Shown: positions 46,727-55,200 of the stretch, piece by piece | Position numbering within the stretch: position 1 is the first letter of the stretch | Layout of the letters: every line of letters starts with the position of its first letter | NCBI GenBank assembly: GCA_946415705.1 | Contig: CAMKTN010000015.1 | Location: 1-55,200 of the forward strand | DNA length: 55,200 bases | Direction: 5' to 3' | Source of the DNA: an uncultured Prevotellaceae bacterium | GTDB lineage: Bacteria > Bacteroidota > Bacteroidia > Bacteroidales > Bacteroidaceae | Position numbers and translations under genes: made by a program | Notes under the pieces: model-generated | What the model was told of the DNA's origin: nothing | What the model saw: only the letters and a program-made list of their open reading frames with translations | Databases searched by the model: none

Positions 46727-48904
46727 TTAGAACCTCACGCGGGCTCCGGCAAGCACCACGATGCCAGGTTGCGGGATGTTGCCGAGGTCATAGTAGCGAT
46801 GGTTGGTGAGGTTGGTGCCCTCCACCCACAGCTCATAGTGGCGTGCTGTCCAGCGTAGCTTCAGGTCGAGGGTGGCGTAGGGGGCGTAATCCACGAGGCG
46901 GCCAGTCGATTTCGCGTCCTCATAGAGGATGTAGCTGCCCATGCGGTCCTGCCAGCGGAGCGTCCATGAGGCGCTGAGGCGGTCAACGATGCGATGGTCG
47001 AGCGTGGCCACGAGTTTATGGCGCAGGTACTCCATCGCATAGTTCGACTTGAAGATGGCCACATCGTCGCGACGATACTGGTGCATGTAGGTGTAGCCTA
47101 CGCTGAGGCGCTGCAGATAGCTGTCGGCCTTGCCGAAGAGCTCTGTGAAGCGGAGTGCGGCCTGTGCCTGCACGCCCATGTTGTCGAGGTTGAAGTTGGC
47201 GCTGTGGAAGACATCGTCGGCGCTGTACATCACCCAGTCTATCATGTCGGTGCCGCGATGATAGAAGGCTTTGACGCTGGCATCCATGAATGCCGTGCGG
47301 TAGGTGGCGCCCACTTGCACGCTGTGGCTCTCCTCGGCCTGCATGCCCTTGTTGCCCTGATGGGTGGGACTCTTGTAGTAGAGGTCCGTGAAGGTGGGCA
47401 GGCGGAAGCCTTTGTTGTAGGAGGCGAAGAGACGCCAGTGTGTGGCGGGCGTGTAGGCCAGGTCGATGCCGGGGTAGAAGCGCAGGCGGCTGTCGAAGCG
47501 TGTGTTGTAATTGGCGAGTACGCCGATGCTGGCCGTGAAGCGCGGCAGCAGGATGTTGTGCTCCACATTGAAGCTCATGTTCGTGCGGCTGTCGTGCCTC
47601 GTGTAGAAGAGGTCTTCGCGAGGTACCTTATGGCGGCTCTTGTCGTTGAGCGGTATGCCGAGCGAGGTGCTGTAGATGCCCTCCTCGCGCACTTCAGCAC
47701 CGACGGCAGTGCGTCCTGCCACCCATTTGACGTCGGCGCTGACGCGTGCGCCATGTACGTCGGAGCGGTGGAAGTTCTCGCCGGTGGTGGTGCCTCGGAT
47801 GAGTTCAAAGTTATCTACGAGCCTGTTCCAATAGACCTCGGGGCGCACACGGACGCGCCCTTTCGTCTCTGCGCCGAGGCTCACGATATAGCGTGTGTTG
47901 CGCTCATACTGATTGGGATAGGCAGCGCTGTAGAAGGTGTTGGCGCCATAGGCCTTCTGGCTGTAGCCCGCCTGCATGTCGATGCTGAAATCCCGGGCGT
48001 CGTAGTAGCCTCGGAAGTAGGCGTTGCCCTTCTGGAAGTCGGAATTGGTGGTGGCACCGTTAGAACGGAGGTAGGAGGCGGATAAAGACCCACCGAAAGA
48101 CCCGGCGGACCCACCCCCGCCCCCTCCCGTGAGGGAGGGGAGAGGCTGGCGCGTAGTGAAGGCTATGCGGGCATCACCACCAAAGGTCATATAGCTGCCG
48201 CCTTGCACACCTGCATCACAAGAGAATTGAGGATGTTTGGCCTGGCTACTGTCTTCCCCTCCCTTCACTACGCGCCTGCTCCCCCCTCCCTCACGGGAGG
48301 GGTTGGGGGTGGGTCCCTTCGTCACAATATTGATGGCTCCCCCGAAGGCGGAGGCACCATAGACGCGTGAGGCGGCTCCCTCCAGCACCTCGATGCGCTC
48401 GATGTCGGAGAGTGTGACGGGGAAGTCTGCTGCCAGATGGCCTGTGTGGGGGGAGCTGATGTTGACGCCGTTCAGGAGAATCGTGATTTGGTCGAACGTG
48501 CCGCCATCGATGCTGATGTCCGTCTGAATACCAAAGCCGCCGCGCTGCCGGACATCCACGCCGACGGCTAATTTCAGGAGGTCGTTGACGCTCTGCGCCG
48601 CCGCAGCCTCTATCTGTTGGCGGGTGATGACGCTGACGATGCGTGCCGCCTGCAGGGCAGCGAGTGGTGCCATGGTGCCCGCCACTGCTACTTCAGCCAG
48701 TTCGCGCTCGTCGGCTTCACCTTCCTCATCGGGATGAGTGCTCACCTGCAACGCCTGTGCCTTGGGGATGTTGACGCTGGCCAGCATCCCCACCGTCAGC
48801 ACGCCGATGCGCACTTCGTGATGCAGGCTGCTGAAGATCGCATAGCCCTTGCGGCAGAAATGCCTGAAGGTGGCAACGCCCTGTCTTTTGATTTTTTGTT
48901 GCAT
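46727..48904 (-). CDS. TonB-dependent receptor, BtuB-like (725 aa)
   Basis: Outer-membrane receptor resembling the BtuB (vitamin B12) and catecholate receptor branch. The N-terminus MQQKIKRQGVATFRHFCRKG is typical of a conserved Bacteroidales receptor; a signal-like segment follows (IGVLTVGMLASVNIPKAQA). The plug domain (VISVITRQQIEAAAAQSVND, IDGGTFDQITILLNGVNIS, YGASAFGGAINIVTKG) and a 22-strand-type barrel ending in VVLAGARVRF are complete. Two repeat-encoded inserts, GPTPNPSREGGGS and QPLPSLTGGGGGGS, lie at the plug-barrel junction and in an early barrel loop. The start at 48904 avoids a hairpin upstream. Substrate B12 is inferred. Confidence 0.88.
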   Translation of the reverse strand: MQQKIKRQGVATFRHFCRKGYAIFSSLHHEVRIGVLTVGMLASVNIPKAQALQVSTHPDEEGEADERELAEVAVAGTMAPLAALQAARIVSVITRQQIEAAAAQSVNDLLKLAVGVDVRQRGGFGIQTDISIDGGTFDQITILLNGVNISSPHTGHLAADFPVTLSDIERIEVLEGAASRVYGASAFGGAINIVTKGPTPNPSREGGGSRRVVKGGEDSSQAKHPQFSCDAGVQGGSYMTFGGDARIAFTTRQPLPSLTGGGGGGSAGSFGGSLSASYLRSNGATTNSDFQKGNAYFRGYYDARDFSIDMQAGYSQKAYGANTFYSAAYPNQYERNTRYIVSLGAETKGRVRVRPEVYWNRLVDNFELIRGTTTGENFHRSDVHGARVSADVKWVAGRTAVGAEVREEGIYSTSLGIPLNDKSRHKVPREDLFYTRHDSRTNMSFNVEHNILLPRFTASIGVLANYNTRFDSRLRFYPGIDLAYTPATHWRLFASYNKGFRLPTFTDLYYKSPTHQGNKGMQAEESHSVQVGATYRTAFMDASVKAFYHRGTDMIDWVMYSADDVFHSANFNLDNMGVQAQAALRFTELFGKADSYLQRLSVGYTYMHQYRRDDVAIFKSNYAMEYLRHKLVATLDHRIVDRLSASWTLRWQDRMGSYILYEDAKSTGRLVDYAPYATLDLKLRWTARHYELWVEGTNLTNHRYYDLGNIPQPGIVVLAGARVRF
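48107..48143 (+). repeat. REP-like element 11 (inside receptor gene)
   Basis: GGACCCACCCCC edge, stem CCCCTCCC 48121-48128 with GGGAGGGG 48133-48140. Partial AGACCC copies precede it at 48085-48103. It encodes QPLPSLTGGGGGGS. Inverted partner is 48280-48316. Confidence 0.85.
48148..48162 (+). repeat. 15-bp inverted repeat, left copy
   Basis: GGCGCGTAGTGAAGG, perfect reverse complement of 48262-48276. On the gene strand this copy encodes the native barrel strand text FTTRQ. Confidence 0.9.
48262..48276 (-). repeat. 15-bp inverted repeat, right copy
   Basis: CCTTCACTACGCGCC, the inverted copy of 48148-48162. It adjoins element 12 and encodes RRVVKG, not native-looking text, so it appears to have been copied with the element. 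Confidence 0.9.
48280..48316 (-). repeat. REP-like element 12 (inside receptor gene)
   Basis: Stem CCCCTCCC 48283-48290 with GGGAGGGG 48295-48302, edge GGGGGTGGGTCCC. It encodes GPTPNPSREGGGS on the gene strand. Confidence 0.85.
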
Positions 48905-48935
48905 AAAAATAGAAAGAATAATGAAGTTAATAAAT

Positions 48936-48961
48936 ACAAGCGGCAACCCGTTGCCGCTTGT
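48936..48961 (-). terminator. Terminator of dxs-trkA
   Basis: Perfect 11-bp stem ACAAGCGGCAA 48936-48946 with TTGCCGCTTGT 48951-48961, loop 4 nt, 8 bp after the trkA stop; the following minus-strand text is ATTTATTAAC. Confidence 0.65.
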
Positions 48962-48969
48962 TGTAAGTC

Positions 48970-50349
48970 TTAATGGAAGATGGAGAGCAGTCCTCCCTCG
49001 GGTTTCTTGAAATAGTGGTCGAGCTGGTTAAACATCGATGTGCGCGAGAACACGACGACGCGGTCGCCGGGCAGAATCTGTGTGCTGCCGTTCACCAGGA
49101 AGCCCTCGCCACCCCGCACAATGCCGCCGATGGTGATGCCCTTGGGCAGTCCCAGCTTCATCACGGGCTGACGTGTCACAAGGGCTCCCTCGCTGACATC
49201 GAACTCAGCCACGTCGGCGTCGGCGATGGTGAGGCTCTTCACGCTGGCCACGTCAGCGGCCAGCAACAGCTGGTAGATATGGCTGGCAGCAATGGTCTTC
49301 TTGTTGATGATGGTGCCTATGTCCAGCTTCTCAGCCATGGTGATGTATTCCGAGTTCTCCACCAGGGCCACCGTCTTGCGCACGCCCATGCGCTTGGCCG
49401 CCAGACAGGCCAGGATGTTCGTCTCCGTCTCGGGCGTGAGGGCGCAGAACGCCTGCGTCTGTCGGATGCCCTCTTCCTGCAGCAGCTGTGTGTCGCGGCC
49501 GTCGCCGTTGAAGATCATCACGTTGTCGTTGTCCAGCAGTTCCGTGAGCTTGCGACAGCGCTCCGGGTCTTTCTCGATGAGCTTCACGTCGATGTAGTCA
49601 GGCAGCAGGTGGCAGGTCTGCACGGCGATGCGTCCGCCGCCCATCATCATCACCTTCTTCACATCGGGGTAGCTGTCCTTGCCCACCAGCTGTCGGATGC
49701 TGGTGACGAATTTCTTGGTGGTCATGAAGTAGGCGATGTCTCCCAGCTTCAGCTCGTCGAAGCCGCCGGGGATGATGGTCTCCTCATCGCGCTTGATGGC
49801 TACGATATGATAGGGTGAGTCGGGCTTGCACAAATCCTTCAGCTGCTGGTTGTAGAGGGCCGTAGCCTCCTCGCGCAGCTTGATGCCTAAGATGACCAGT
49901 GCGCCCTCGTGGACCTCCCACCATTGTCGTGCCCACGAGCGTTGCACGCCCGCCACAATCTCCTTGGCTGCCAGCACCTCGGGGTAGATGAGCGAGTCGA
50001 TGCCAAGTGAGGTGAAGAAATCGCGGTTCGCAGGTATCAGGTACTCCGAGTTGTCGATGCGCGCCACCGTCTTCTTGGCCCCCAGGCTGCGTGCCAGCAT
50101 GCAGCAGGTCAGGTTCTTGGTCTCGGAGGGCGTGACGGCGATGACCAGGTCGGCCTGCGGCGTGCCAGCCTCCTTGAGGCCGTTGATGCTGATAGGCGAC
50201 ACGTTGAGCGTCATCATGTCCAGGCCGTCGCTCATGAGTGACAGCTTTTGGGCGTCCTCGTCCAGCAGGACGATGTCGTGGTTCTCTTTCGTGAGCAGTA
50301 CGGCCAGATGACTGCCGACGGCTCCTGCACCGGCGATGATAATCTTCAT
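48970..50349 (-). CDS. trkA: Trk potassium uptake protein TrkA (459 aa)
   Basis: Cytosolic NAD(H)-binding regulator of the TrkH/TrkG potassium channel. It has two RCK_N-RCK_C units: the first Rossmann motif is [16 protein letters not shown] at the N-terminus with DEDAQKL, the second is [17 protein letters not shown] near residue 232 with IEKDPERC. Start ATG 50349 overlaps the dxs stop as ATGA; the open frame upstream, rich in Arg/His/Thr, is antisense noise within dxs. TrkH is not in the window. Confidence 0.93.
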   Translation of the reverse strand: MKIIIAGAGAVGSHLAVLLTKENHDIVLLDEDAQKLSLMSDGLDMMTLNVSPISINGLKEAGTPQADLVIAVTPSETKNLTCCMLARSLGAKKTVARIDNSEYLIPANRDFFTSLGIDSLIYPEVLAAKEIVAGVQRSWARQWWEVHEGALVILGIKLREEATALYNQQLKDLCKPDSPYHIVAIKRDEETIIPGGFDELKLGDIAYFMTTKKFVTSIRQLVGKDSYPDVKKVMMMGGGRIAVQTCHLLPDYIDVKLIEKDPERCRKLTELLDNDNVMIFNGDGRDTQLLQEEGIRQTQAFCALTPETETNILACLAAKRMGVRKTVALVENSEYITMAEKLDIGTIINKKTIAASHIYQLLLAADVASVKSLTIADADVAEFDVSEGALVTRQPVMKLGLPKGITIGGIVRGGEGFLVNGSTQILPGDRVVVFSRTSMFNQLDHYFKKPEGGLLSIFH

Positions 50350-52247
50350 AATAGTGCCCTTTTTATTCCTGCGACATCGATGCCGCAGAGCGCGTGGAGT
50401 TCCTGTAGTGTGCCGTGTTCCACGAAGTGGTCGGGCAGTCCGAGTCGTGTGACGGGGATGTTCATGCCGTGGTCCGACAGCCATTCCAGCACTGCCGACC
50501 CTAAGCCGCCGGTGCGCACGCCGTCCTCCAGCGTCACGATGCGCTTGAAGCGCGCCGCCACCTCCGTGAGCAGCCGCTCGTCCAGCGGTTTCAGGAAGCG
50601 CATGTCATAGTGTGCCACGCTCAGCCCCGGCTGTTCCGCCTCGGCCTGTCGGATGGCCTCCTGTGCGGCCACGCCCAGCGGGCCTATGGACAGCAGGGCG
50701 ATGTCGCTGCCGTCCTTCAGCTTGCGCCCGCGTCCCACGGGAATCTCCCGCATCTCACATTCCCAGTCCACCTGCGAGCCACGGCCGCGTGGGTAGCGGA
50801 TGACGAACGGCCCCTTGTCGGGCAGCTGTGCCGTGAACATGAGATGGCGCAGCTCGTGCTCATCCATCGGCGAGGCGATGGTGAGGTTGGGGATGGGGCG
50901 CAGGTAAGCCAAGTCGAAGGCCCCGTGGTGTGTGGGGCCGTCCTCGCCCACCAGTCCTGCACGGTCCAGACACATCACCACGTTCAGTCGCGAGATGCAG
51001 ACGTCGTGGATGAGGTTGTCGTAGGCGCGTTGCGCGAACGAGCTGTAGATGTTGCAGAAGGGCTGTAGGCCGTCCTTGGCCATGCCGGCGGAGAAGGTCA
51101 CGGCGTGGCCCTCGGCGATGCCGACGTCGTAGGCGCGATGGGGCAGGGCTTGCATCATGATGTTCATGGAGCAGCCCGTGGGCATGGCGGGCGTGACGCC
51201 CACGATGCGCTCGTTCGCGCGCGCGAGTTCTAATAAGGTATGCCCGAAGACGTCCTGGAACTTAGGCGGCATCCCCGTCTCGTCGTTCTTGATGAGCTCG
51301 CCCGTCTCGGGGTTGAACTTACCGGGTGCGTGCCACACGGCACCTCCGTGCTCGGCGGGCTCGAAGCCTTTGCCTTTGACGGTGTGTATGTGCAGCAGCT
51401 TGGGGCCGGACATGTCCTTGATGATGCGCAGCGTCTTCACCAACTCGATGACGTTGTGCCCGTCGGTAGGCCCGAAGTAGCGGATGTCCATACCCTCGAA
51501 GATGTTCTGCTGGTGGTTGATGAGGCTCTTGATGGAGTTGTTGAAGCGCAGGATGCTCTTCTTGCGATTGTCGTTGAGCCATCCCCACGACAGCAGCTTG
51601 CGCGAGGCCGTGTAGCGGATGCGGTTGTAGGTGGGGTTGATTTGCAGCTGGTGCAGCAGGTGTTTCATGCCGCCCACGCTGCGGTCGATGCTCATGTTGT
51701 TGTCGTTGAGGATGATGAGCACGTCGTTGGGCGTGTTGGCTGCGTTGTTCAGGCCCTCGAAGGCCAGTCCGCCGCTCATGGCGCCGTCGCCGATGATGGC
51801 CACGACATGGCGGTCCTGCTCCCCCTTGGCCTTGGCCGCTAAGGCCATGCCCAGCGCTGCGCTGATGCTGTTCGAGGCGTGCCCTGCCGTGAAGCTGTCG
51901 TACTCGCTCTCCTCGGGCGAGGGGAAGGGGCGCAGACCGTGGAAATGGCGGTTGGTGCTGAAGCGCTCGCGGCGGCCCGTCAGCATCTTATGCGGGTAGG
52001 CCTGATGCCCGACATCCCACACGAGGCGGTCGTAGGGCGTGTTGAAGACATAGTGCAGCGCCACCGTCAGCTCTACCACGCCCAGGCTCGATGCGAAATG
52101 TCCCGGGTTGCCGGCGAGCTCTGCGATGAGGTTCTCGCGCAGCTCCTGGCAGACCTCCGGCAACTGCTCCAGCGGCAGCTGTCGCAGATAGGCCGGCAGG
52201 CTGATGTGCTCCAATAGGGGGGATGTATGTGGTTCTTTTGTACTCAT
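50346..52247 (-). CDS. dxs: 1-deoxy-D-xylulose-5-phosphate synthase (633 aa)
   Basis: Thiamine-diphosphate enzyme that condenses pyruvate and glyceraldehyde-3-phosphate, first step of the MEP isoprenoid pathway. Motifs: [31 protein letters not shown], the ThDP site [17 protein letters not shown]...[40 protein letters not shown] and a C-terminal transketolase domain ending [14 protein letters not shown]. Length is normal. Behind a TACTTTTG element and coupled to trkA by a 4-bp overlap; divergent from the GSCFA gene. Confidence 0.96.
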   Translation of the reverse strand: MSTKEPHTSPLLEHISLPAYLRQLPLEQLPEVCQELRENLIAELAGNPGHFASSLGVVELTVALHYVFNTPYDRLVWDVGHQAYPHKMLTGRRERFSTNRHFHGLRPFPSPEESEYDSFTAGHASNSISAALGMALAAKAKGEQDRHVVAIIGDGAMSGGLAFEGLNNAANTPNDVLIILNDNNMSIDRSVGGMKHLLHQLQINPTYNRIRYTASRKLLSWGWLNDNRKKSILRFNNSIKSLINHQQNIFEGMDIRYFGPTDGHNVIELVKTLRIIKDMSGPKLLHIHTVKGKGFEPAEHGGAVWHAPGKFNPETGELIKNDETGMPPKFQDVFGHTLLELARANERIVGVTPAMPTGCSMNIMMQALPHRAYDVGIAEGHAVTFSAGMAKDGLQPFCNIYSSFAQRAYDNLIHDVCISRLNVVMCLDRAGLVGEDGPTHHGAFDLAYLRPIPNLTIASPMDEHELRHLMFTAQLPDKGPFVIRYPRGRGSQVDWECEMREIPVGRGRKLKDGSDIALLSIGPLGVAAQEAIRQAEAEQPGLSVAHYDMRFLKPLDERLLTEVAARFKRIVTLEDGVRTGGLGSAVLEWLSDHGMNIPVTRLGLPDHFVEHGTLQELHALCGIDVAGIKRALL

Positions 52248-52264
52248 TTCATAGATTTTCGGGG

Positions 52265-52272
52265 CAAAAGTA
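52265..52272 (-). promoter_or_regulatory. -7 element TACTTTTG of dxs
   Basis: TAnnTTTG match 17 nt before the ATG at 52247. Confidence 0.6.
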
Positions 52273-52315
52273 ACACTTTTTTGTCGTATCTATGCAAATT
52301 CAAGCCAAAAAGAGT

Positions 52316-52323
52316 TACTTTTG
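52316..52323 (+). promoter_or_regulatory. -7 element TACTTTTG of GSCFA gene
   Basis: TAnnTTTG match ending only 4 nt before the ATG at 52328; the predicted transcript would be leaderless or start within the coding region. Confidence 0.5.
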
Positions 52324-52327
52324 CACT

Positions 52328-53254
52328 ATGAAACTCATCACAAATGTCGAAATCCCCTCTTTGGAGCGTCGCATAGGCCTGCATAACAAGCTCGCCTTCA
52401 TCGGCTCCTGCTTCGCAGAGTATATAGGCGCCAGGATGCGCCAGAGCGGCATCGCCGCCCTCGTCAATCCCTTTGGCGTGCAGTTTAACCCCCTCAGCAT
52501 CCTGCAGGTGCTCACGCAGGACCCTACCTGCAAGTCGCTTTACTTCGAGGATGAGGACCAGCGCTGGCACTGCTGGCTGCTGGACTCCCATTTCAGTGCC
52601 ACGTCGCAGGAGGCCTGTAAGTCCGCGTTCCTCTCGGCGCGTGGACGCCTCTTCAGCTGGAACCCTGACACCCTCGTGCTGACGCTCGGCACCAACCACT
52701 ACTACGAACGTGCTGACACGAAGCTCATCGTGGGCAACTGCCACAAGCGGCCGCAGACGGAGTTCGTGGAGAAGCAGATGAGCCTCACCCAGTGCATCGC
52801 CACCTTGGAGACCATCTGCCAGCTCTTCCAACGCTCGCGCATCATCTTCACCCTCTCGCCCTATCGCTATGCCAAGTACGGTTTCCATGAGAACCAGCTC
52901 GCCAAGGCCACGCTCCTCATGGCCATCGATGCCGTGCAGCAGAAGTACCCCGAGCAGGTGTTCTATTTCCCTGCCTATGAGATACAGCTCGACGAGCTGC
53001 GCGACTACCGCTTCTACGGCCCCGACATGCTGCACCCCTCTGAGCAGGCCGTCGATTACATCTGGGAGCGATTCTCAGATCGTTGGTTCGACGACGAGAC
53101 CCACCGCTATCTCATGGACTACGAGCCCATCCGCAAGGCCCTGCAGCATCGCCCCGACGATCCCGACTCGCCTGCCGCACAGCGCTTCCGCGAGCAGACC
53201 CGCCTCCGACTCAATGAACTCACCAAGAAGTACAACTTAGGAATGGATGATTAA
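52328..53254 (+). CDS. GSCFA domain protein (308 aa)
   Basis: A cytosolic protein of the GSCFA family, named for the motif seen here at residues ~25-30 (LAFIGSCFAEYIGARM). The family is SGNH-hydrolase-like; LTLGTNHYY and DMLHPSEQAVDYIWERF (a possible Asp/His pair) support that fold. Its reaction is unknown. In Bacteroidetes it commonly sits next to the murF-alr fusion, as here with a 3-bp gap, so an envelope role is a reasonable guess. ATG 52328 was preferred because the upstream ATG (52292) precedes the promoter element. Confidence 0.85.
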   Translation: MKLITNVEIPSLERRIGLHNKLAFIGSCFAEYIGARMRQSGIAALVNPFGVQFNPLSILQVLTQDPTCKSLYFEDEDQRWHCWLLDSHFSATSQEACKSAFLSARGRLFSWNPDTLVLTLGTNHYYERADTKLIVGNCHKRPQTEFVEKQMSLTQCIATLETICQLFQRSRIIFTLSPYRYAKYGFHENQLAKATLLMAIDAVQQKYPEQVFYFPAYEIQLDELRDYRFYGPDMLHPSEQAVDYIWERFSDRWFDDETHRYLMDYEPIRKALQHRPDDPDSPAAQRFREQTRLRLNELTKKYNLGMDD

Positions 53255-53257
53255 ATA

Positions 53258-55200
53258 ATGACTTACTCGATCGTCACCATCACCACCCTCATCGGTGCCC
53301 ATCGTATCGGCACTGCTGAGACACATATCGACTGGCTCCTCACCGACAGCCGCTCCCTCGTCTTCCCCGAGGAATCCCTCTTCTTCGCCATCCGCACACA
53401 GAAGAACGACGGCCATCGCTACATCCCCGAGCTCTATGCCCGTGGCGTGCGCAACTTCGTCGTCAGCAAGGTCCCCGAGCAGCCCGCTGCGGACGCCAAC
53501 TACCTCATCGTGCCCTCGCCCCTGAAAGCCCTGCAACGCCTGGCAGAGCGCCATCGCGAGGAGTTTGACATCCCCGTCATCGGCATCACCGGCTCCAACG
53601 GCAAGACCGTCGTCAAGGAGTGGCTCTATCAGCTCCTCTCCCCCGACTTCAACATCACGCGCTCGCCCCGTTCATGGAACTCGCAGATCGGCGTGCCCCT
53701 CTCCGTGTGGCGCCTCTCTGAGCAGACACAGCTCGGCATCTTCGAGGCCGGCATCAGCGAGCCCGGCGAGATGGGAGCCCTGCAGGGCATCATACAACCC
53801 ACCATCGGCATCATCACCCACCTGGGCTCCGCCCACGACGAGAACTTCGCCAACCGCGAGGAGAAATGCCGCGAGAAGCTGCGCCTCTTCCACGACGCCC
53901 AAGCCCTCGTCTATAACGCCGACGACGCCCTCATCTGCGACTGCCTCGACAAGAGCGGCTTCAAGGGCCAGCGCATCGGGTGGACCAAGCGCGAGGTAGG
54001 CATCGACCTCAGCGAGTACTTCCTCGACGCCGCCAGCATCGAGGACGCCTGCCACTGCGTCAGCGTATGCCGCTACCTCGGCCTCTCCGACGACGTCATC
54101 CGCCAGCGCCTCCAGCGCCTCGAACCCGTCGCCATGCGCCTCGAAGTCAAGGAAGGGCGCAACGGCTGCACACTCATCACCGACACCTGCAACAGCGACC
54201 TCGTGTCCCTGGAGATCGCCCTCGACTTCATGCGTCGTCGCCCCGAGGCACAAGGCCGCCGTCGCGTCCTCATCCTCTCCGACATCAAGCAGACGGGCCT
54301 CACCCTCACCGACCTCTACGCACAGGTCGCCGAGCTCGTCAACGAATACACCGTCGATGAATTCATCGGCATCGGCCCCGAAGTTAGCGCCGGCATGGCC
54401 AATGTAAACGCCGAGGGCCGCGTCGCGGCCTCAGCGTTTACGTCCGTGGATGCATTCCTCGCCTCCAGCACCTTCCAGGGCCTCCGCGACAGCGTCGTCC
54501 TCGTCAAGGGCGCCCGCCAGGCACGCTTCGACCGCATCGCCGACGCTCTCGTGCAGAAAGTCCACGAGACCATCCTCGAGGTGAACCTCTCCGCCGTCGT
54601 CGGCAACCTCAACTACTACCGCTCCTTCATGCGCCCCGAGACCAAGATGGTGTGCATGGTCAAGGCCTCCGCCTACGGCGCCGGAGCCATCGAGATTGCG
54701 CGCACGCTGCAGGACCATCGCGTCGATTACCTCGCCGTCGCCGTCGCCGACGAAGGCGTGGAGCTGCGCCGTGCAGGCATCACCGCCAACATCATGATCA
54801 TGAACCCCGAGATGTCCTCCTTCCGCACCCTCTTCGAGTACAGCCTGGAGCCCGAGGTCTATAGCTTCCGCCTCCTCGACGCCCTCATCCATGCCGCCGA
54901 GCGCGAAGGCATCACCAACTTCCCCATACACATCAAGCTCGACACCGGCATGCACCGCCTCGGCTTCGAACCCAAGAAAGACATGGAGGCCCTCATCCAG
55001 CGCCTGCAAAGCCAGAAAGCCCTCATCGCGCGCTCCGTCTTCACCCATTTCGTGGGTTCCGACAGCGACGACTTCGACCAGTTCTCGCTCCAGCAGTGGC
55101 AGCTCTTCACCGCCGCTGCCGACCAGCTGCAGGGCGCCTTCTCCCACCACATCCTGCGCCACATCTGCAACAGCGCCGCCATCGAGCACTTCCCCGAGCG
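53258..55200 (+). CDS. MurF-alanine racemase fusion, partial (>647 aa)
   Basis: A two-domain peptidoglycan precursor enzyme typical of Bacteroidetes; it runs off the window. Residues ~1-440 are MurF, UDP-MurNAc-tripeptide:D-Ala-D-Ala ligase: IPVIGITGSNGKTVVKEW with P-loop Lys116, THLGSAHDENF and a C-terminal nucleotide domain. Residues ~455 onward are alanine racemase: ILEVNLSAVVGNLNYYRSF, PLP-binding Lys469 in MVKASAYGAG, IKLDTGMHRLGF. The C-terminal racemase domain with its tyrosine is beyond the end. The fusion couples D-Ala supply with its use. The frame is open to base 55200. The strongly C-ending codon use fits high expression. Confidence 0.92.
   Translation, partial: MTYSIVTITTLIGAHRIGTAETHIDWLLTDSRSLVFPEESLFFAIRTQKNDGHRYIPELYARGVRNFVVSKVPEQPAADANYLIVPSPLKALQRLAERHREEFDIPVIGITGSNGKTVVKEWLYQLLSPDFNITRSPRSWNSQIGVPLSVWRLSEQTQLGIFEAGISEPGEMGALQGIIQPTIGIITHLGSAHDENFANREEKCREKLRLFHDAQALVYNADDALICDCLDKSGFKGQRIGWTKREVGIDLSEYFLDAASIEDACHCVSVCRYLGLSDDVIRQRLQRLEPVAMRLEVKEGRNGCTLITDTCNSDLVSLEIALDFMRRRPEAQGRRRVLILSDIKQTGLTLTDLYAQVAELVNEYTVDEFIGIGPEVSAGMANVNAEGRVAASAFTSVDAFLASSTFQGLRDSVVLVKGARQARFDRIADALVQKVHETILEVNLSAVVGNLNYYRSFMRPETKMVCMVKASAYGAGAIEIARTLQDHRVDYLAVAVADEGVELRRAGITANIMIMNPEMSSFRTLFEYSLEPEVYSFRLLDALIHAAEREGITNFPIHIKLDTGMHRLGFEPKKDMEALIQRLQSQKALIARSVFTHFVGSDSDDFDQFSLQQWQLFTAAADQLQGAFSHHILRHICNSAAIEHFPE

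Noticed and set aside
46994..48085. 363-codon plus-strand frame opposite the receptor gene
   Set aside because: Antisense shadow; no signal, motif or promoter.
50350..50484. Upstream extension of trkA by 45 codons
   Set aside because: Lies within dxs in another frame; ATGA overlap gives the natural start at 50349.
1..55200. CRISPR arrays, tRNAs, rRNAs, insertion sequences
   Set aside because: No evenly spaced repeats with unique spacers, no tRNA-like or rRNA text, and no transposase frame were seen on reading both strands.

Overview
The window looks like a chromosomal segment of a Prevotella-like member of the Bacteroidales, moderately GC-rich. The evidence is the repeated Bacteroidetes promoter element TAnnTTTG a short way before most transcription units, a MurF-alanine racemase fusion behind a GSCFA gene, an HU-HIG DNA-binding protein, a membrane-spanning propeller/AraC regulator, and secreted enzymes ending in an 'IYDLSGRRL...GIYIRDGKKV' type tail. 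I see no phage, insertion sequence, CRISPR array, tRNA or rRNA.

Layout. 1-2.8 kb: a VirE/DUF3874 P-loop protein divergent from an HU-HIG protein. 2.9-7.3 kb: M48 lipoprotein protease, HAD phosphatase, a repeat-rich stretch with a decayed secreted-protein gene and a candidate ~390-nt structured RNA, an AAA ATPase and folB. 7.3-9.9 kb: B12-dependent ribonucleotide reductase. 10-22 kb: a galactan/arabinogalactan cluster (GH127, GH43, two GH53 galactanases, one fused to two esterase-like domains) around a SusR-like regulator, with no SusC/SusD pair. 23.5-30.3 kb: complete glycine cleavage operon lplA-gcvT-gcvH-gcvPA-gcvPB-lpdA. 30.4-35.5 kb: asparaginase behind a 1343-residue secreted protein of unknown activity. 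35.7-37.6 kb: rplY, pth and an S4-domain protein. 37.6-43.2 kb: threonine dehydrogenase, GH2 galactosidase, kbl and a nitroreductase. 43.2-48.9 kb: dnaA, an MCE protein, an amidase and a BtuB-like receptor. 49-55.2 kb: dxs-trkA, divergent from GSCFA-murF/alr, which runs off the window.

How genes fit together. Tdh and Kbl convert threonine to glycine plus acetyl-CoA; the glycine cleavage operon then makes CO2, ammonia and methylene-tetrahydrofolate, with LplA supplying lipoate for GcvH. NrdJ needs cobalamin, which the BtuB-like receptor could import. The GH53, GH43, GH127 and GH2 enzymes together could dismantle beta-galactan with arabinose side chains.

Most unusual. (1) Twelve copies of a ~35-50 bp palindromic element occur as six inverted pairs, and eight copies lie inside essential reading frames (lpdA, gcvPB, gcvPA, pth, the receptor), always in a reading frame that adds a Pro/Gly-rich linker. 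(2) A second repeat encodes a TVPEGS-type insert in three glycine cleavage proteins. (3) AATTGA(A/G) heptamer arrays fill the whole spacer of two gene pairs and supply a TTG start codon to the downstream gene. (4) A hairpin-rich ~390-nt transcript unit has its own promoter and a terminal T-run. All positions and pairings were read by eye; no search or folding program was run.
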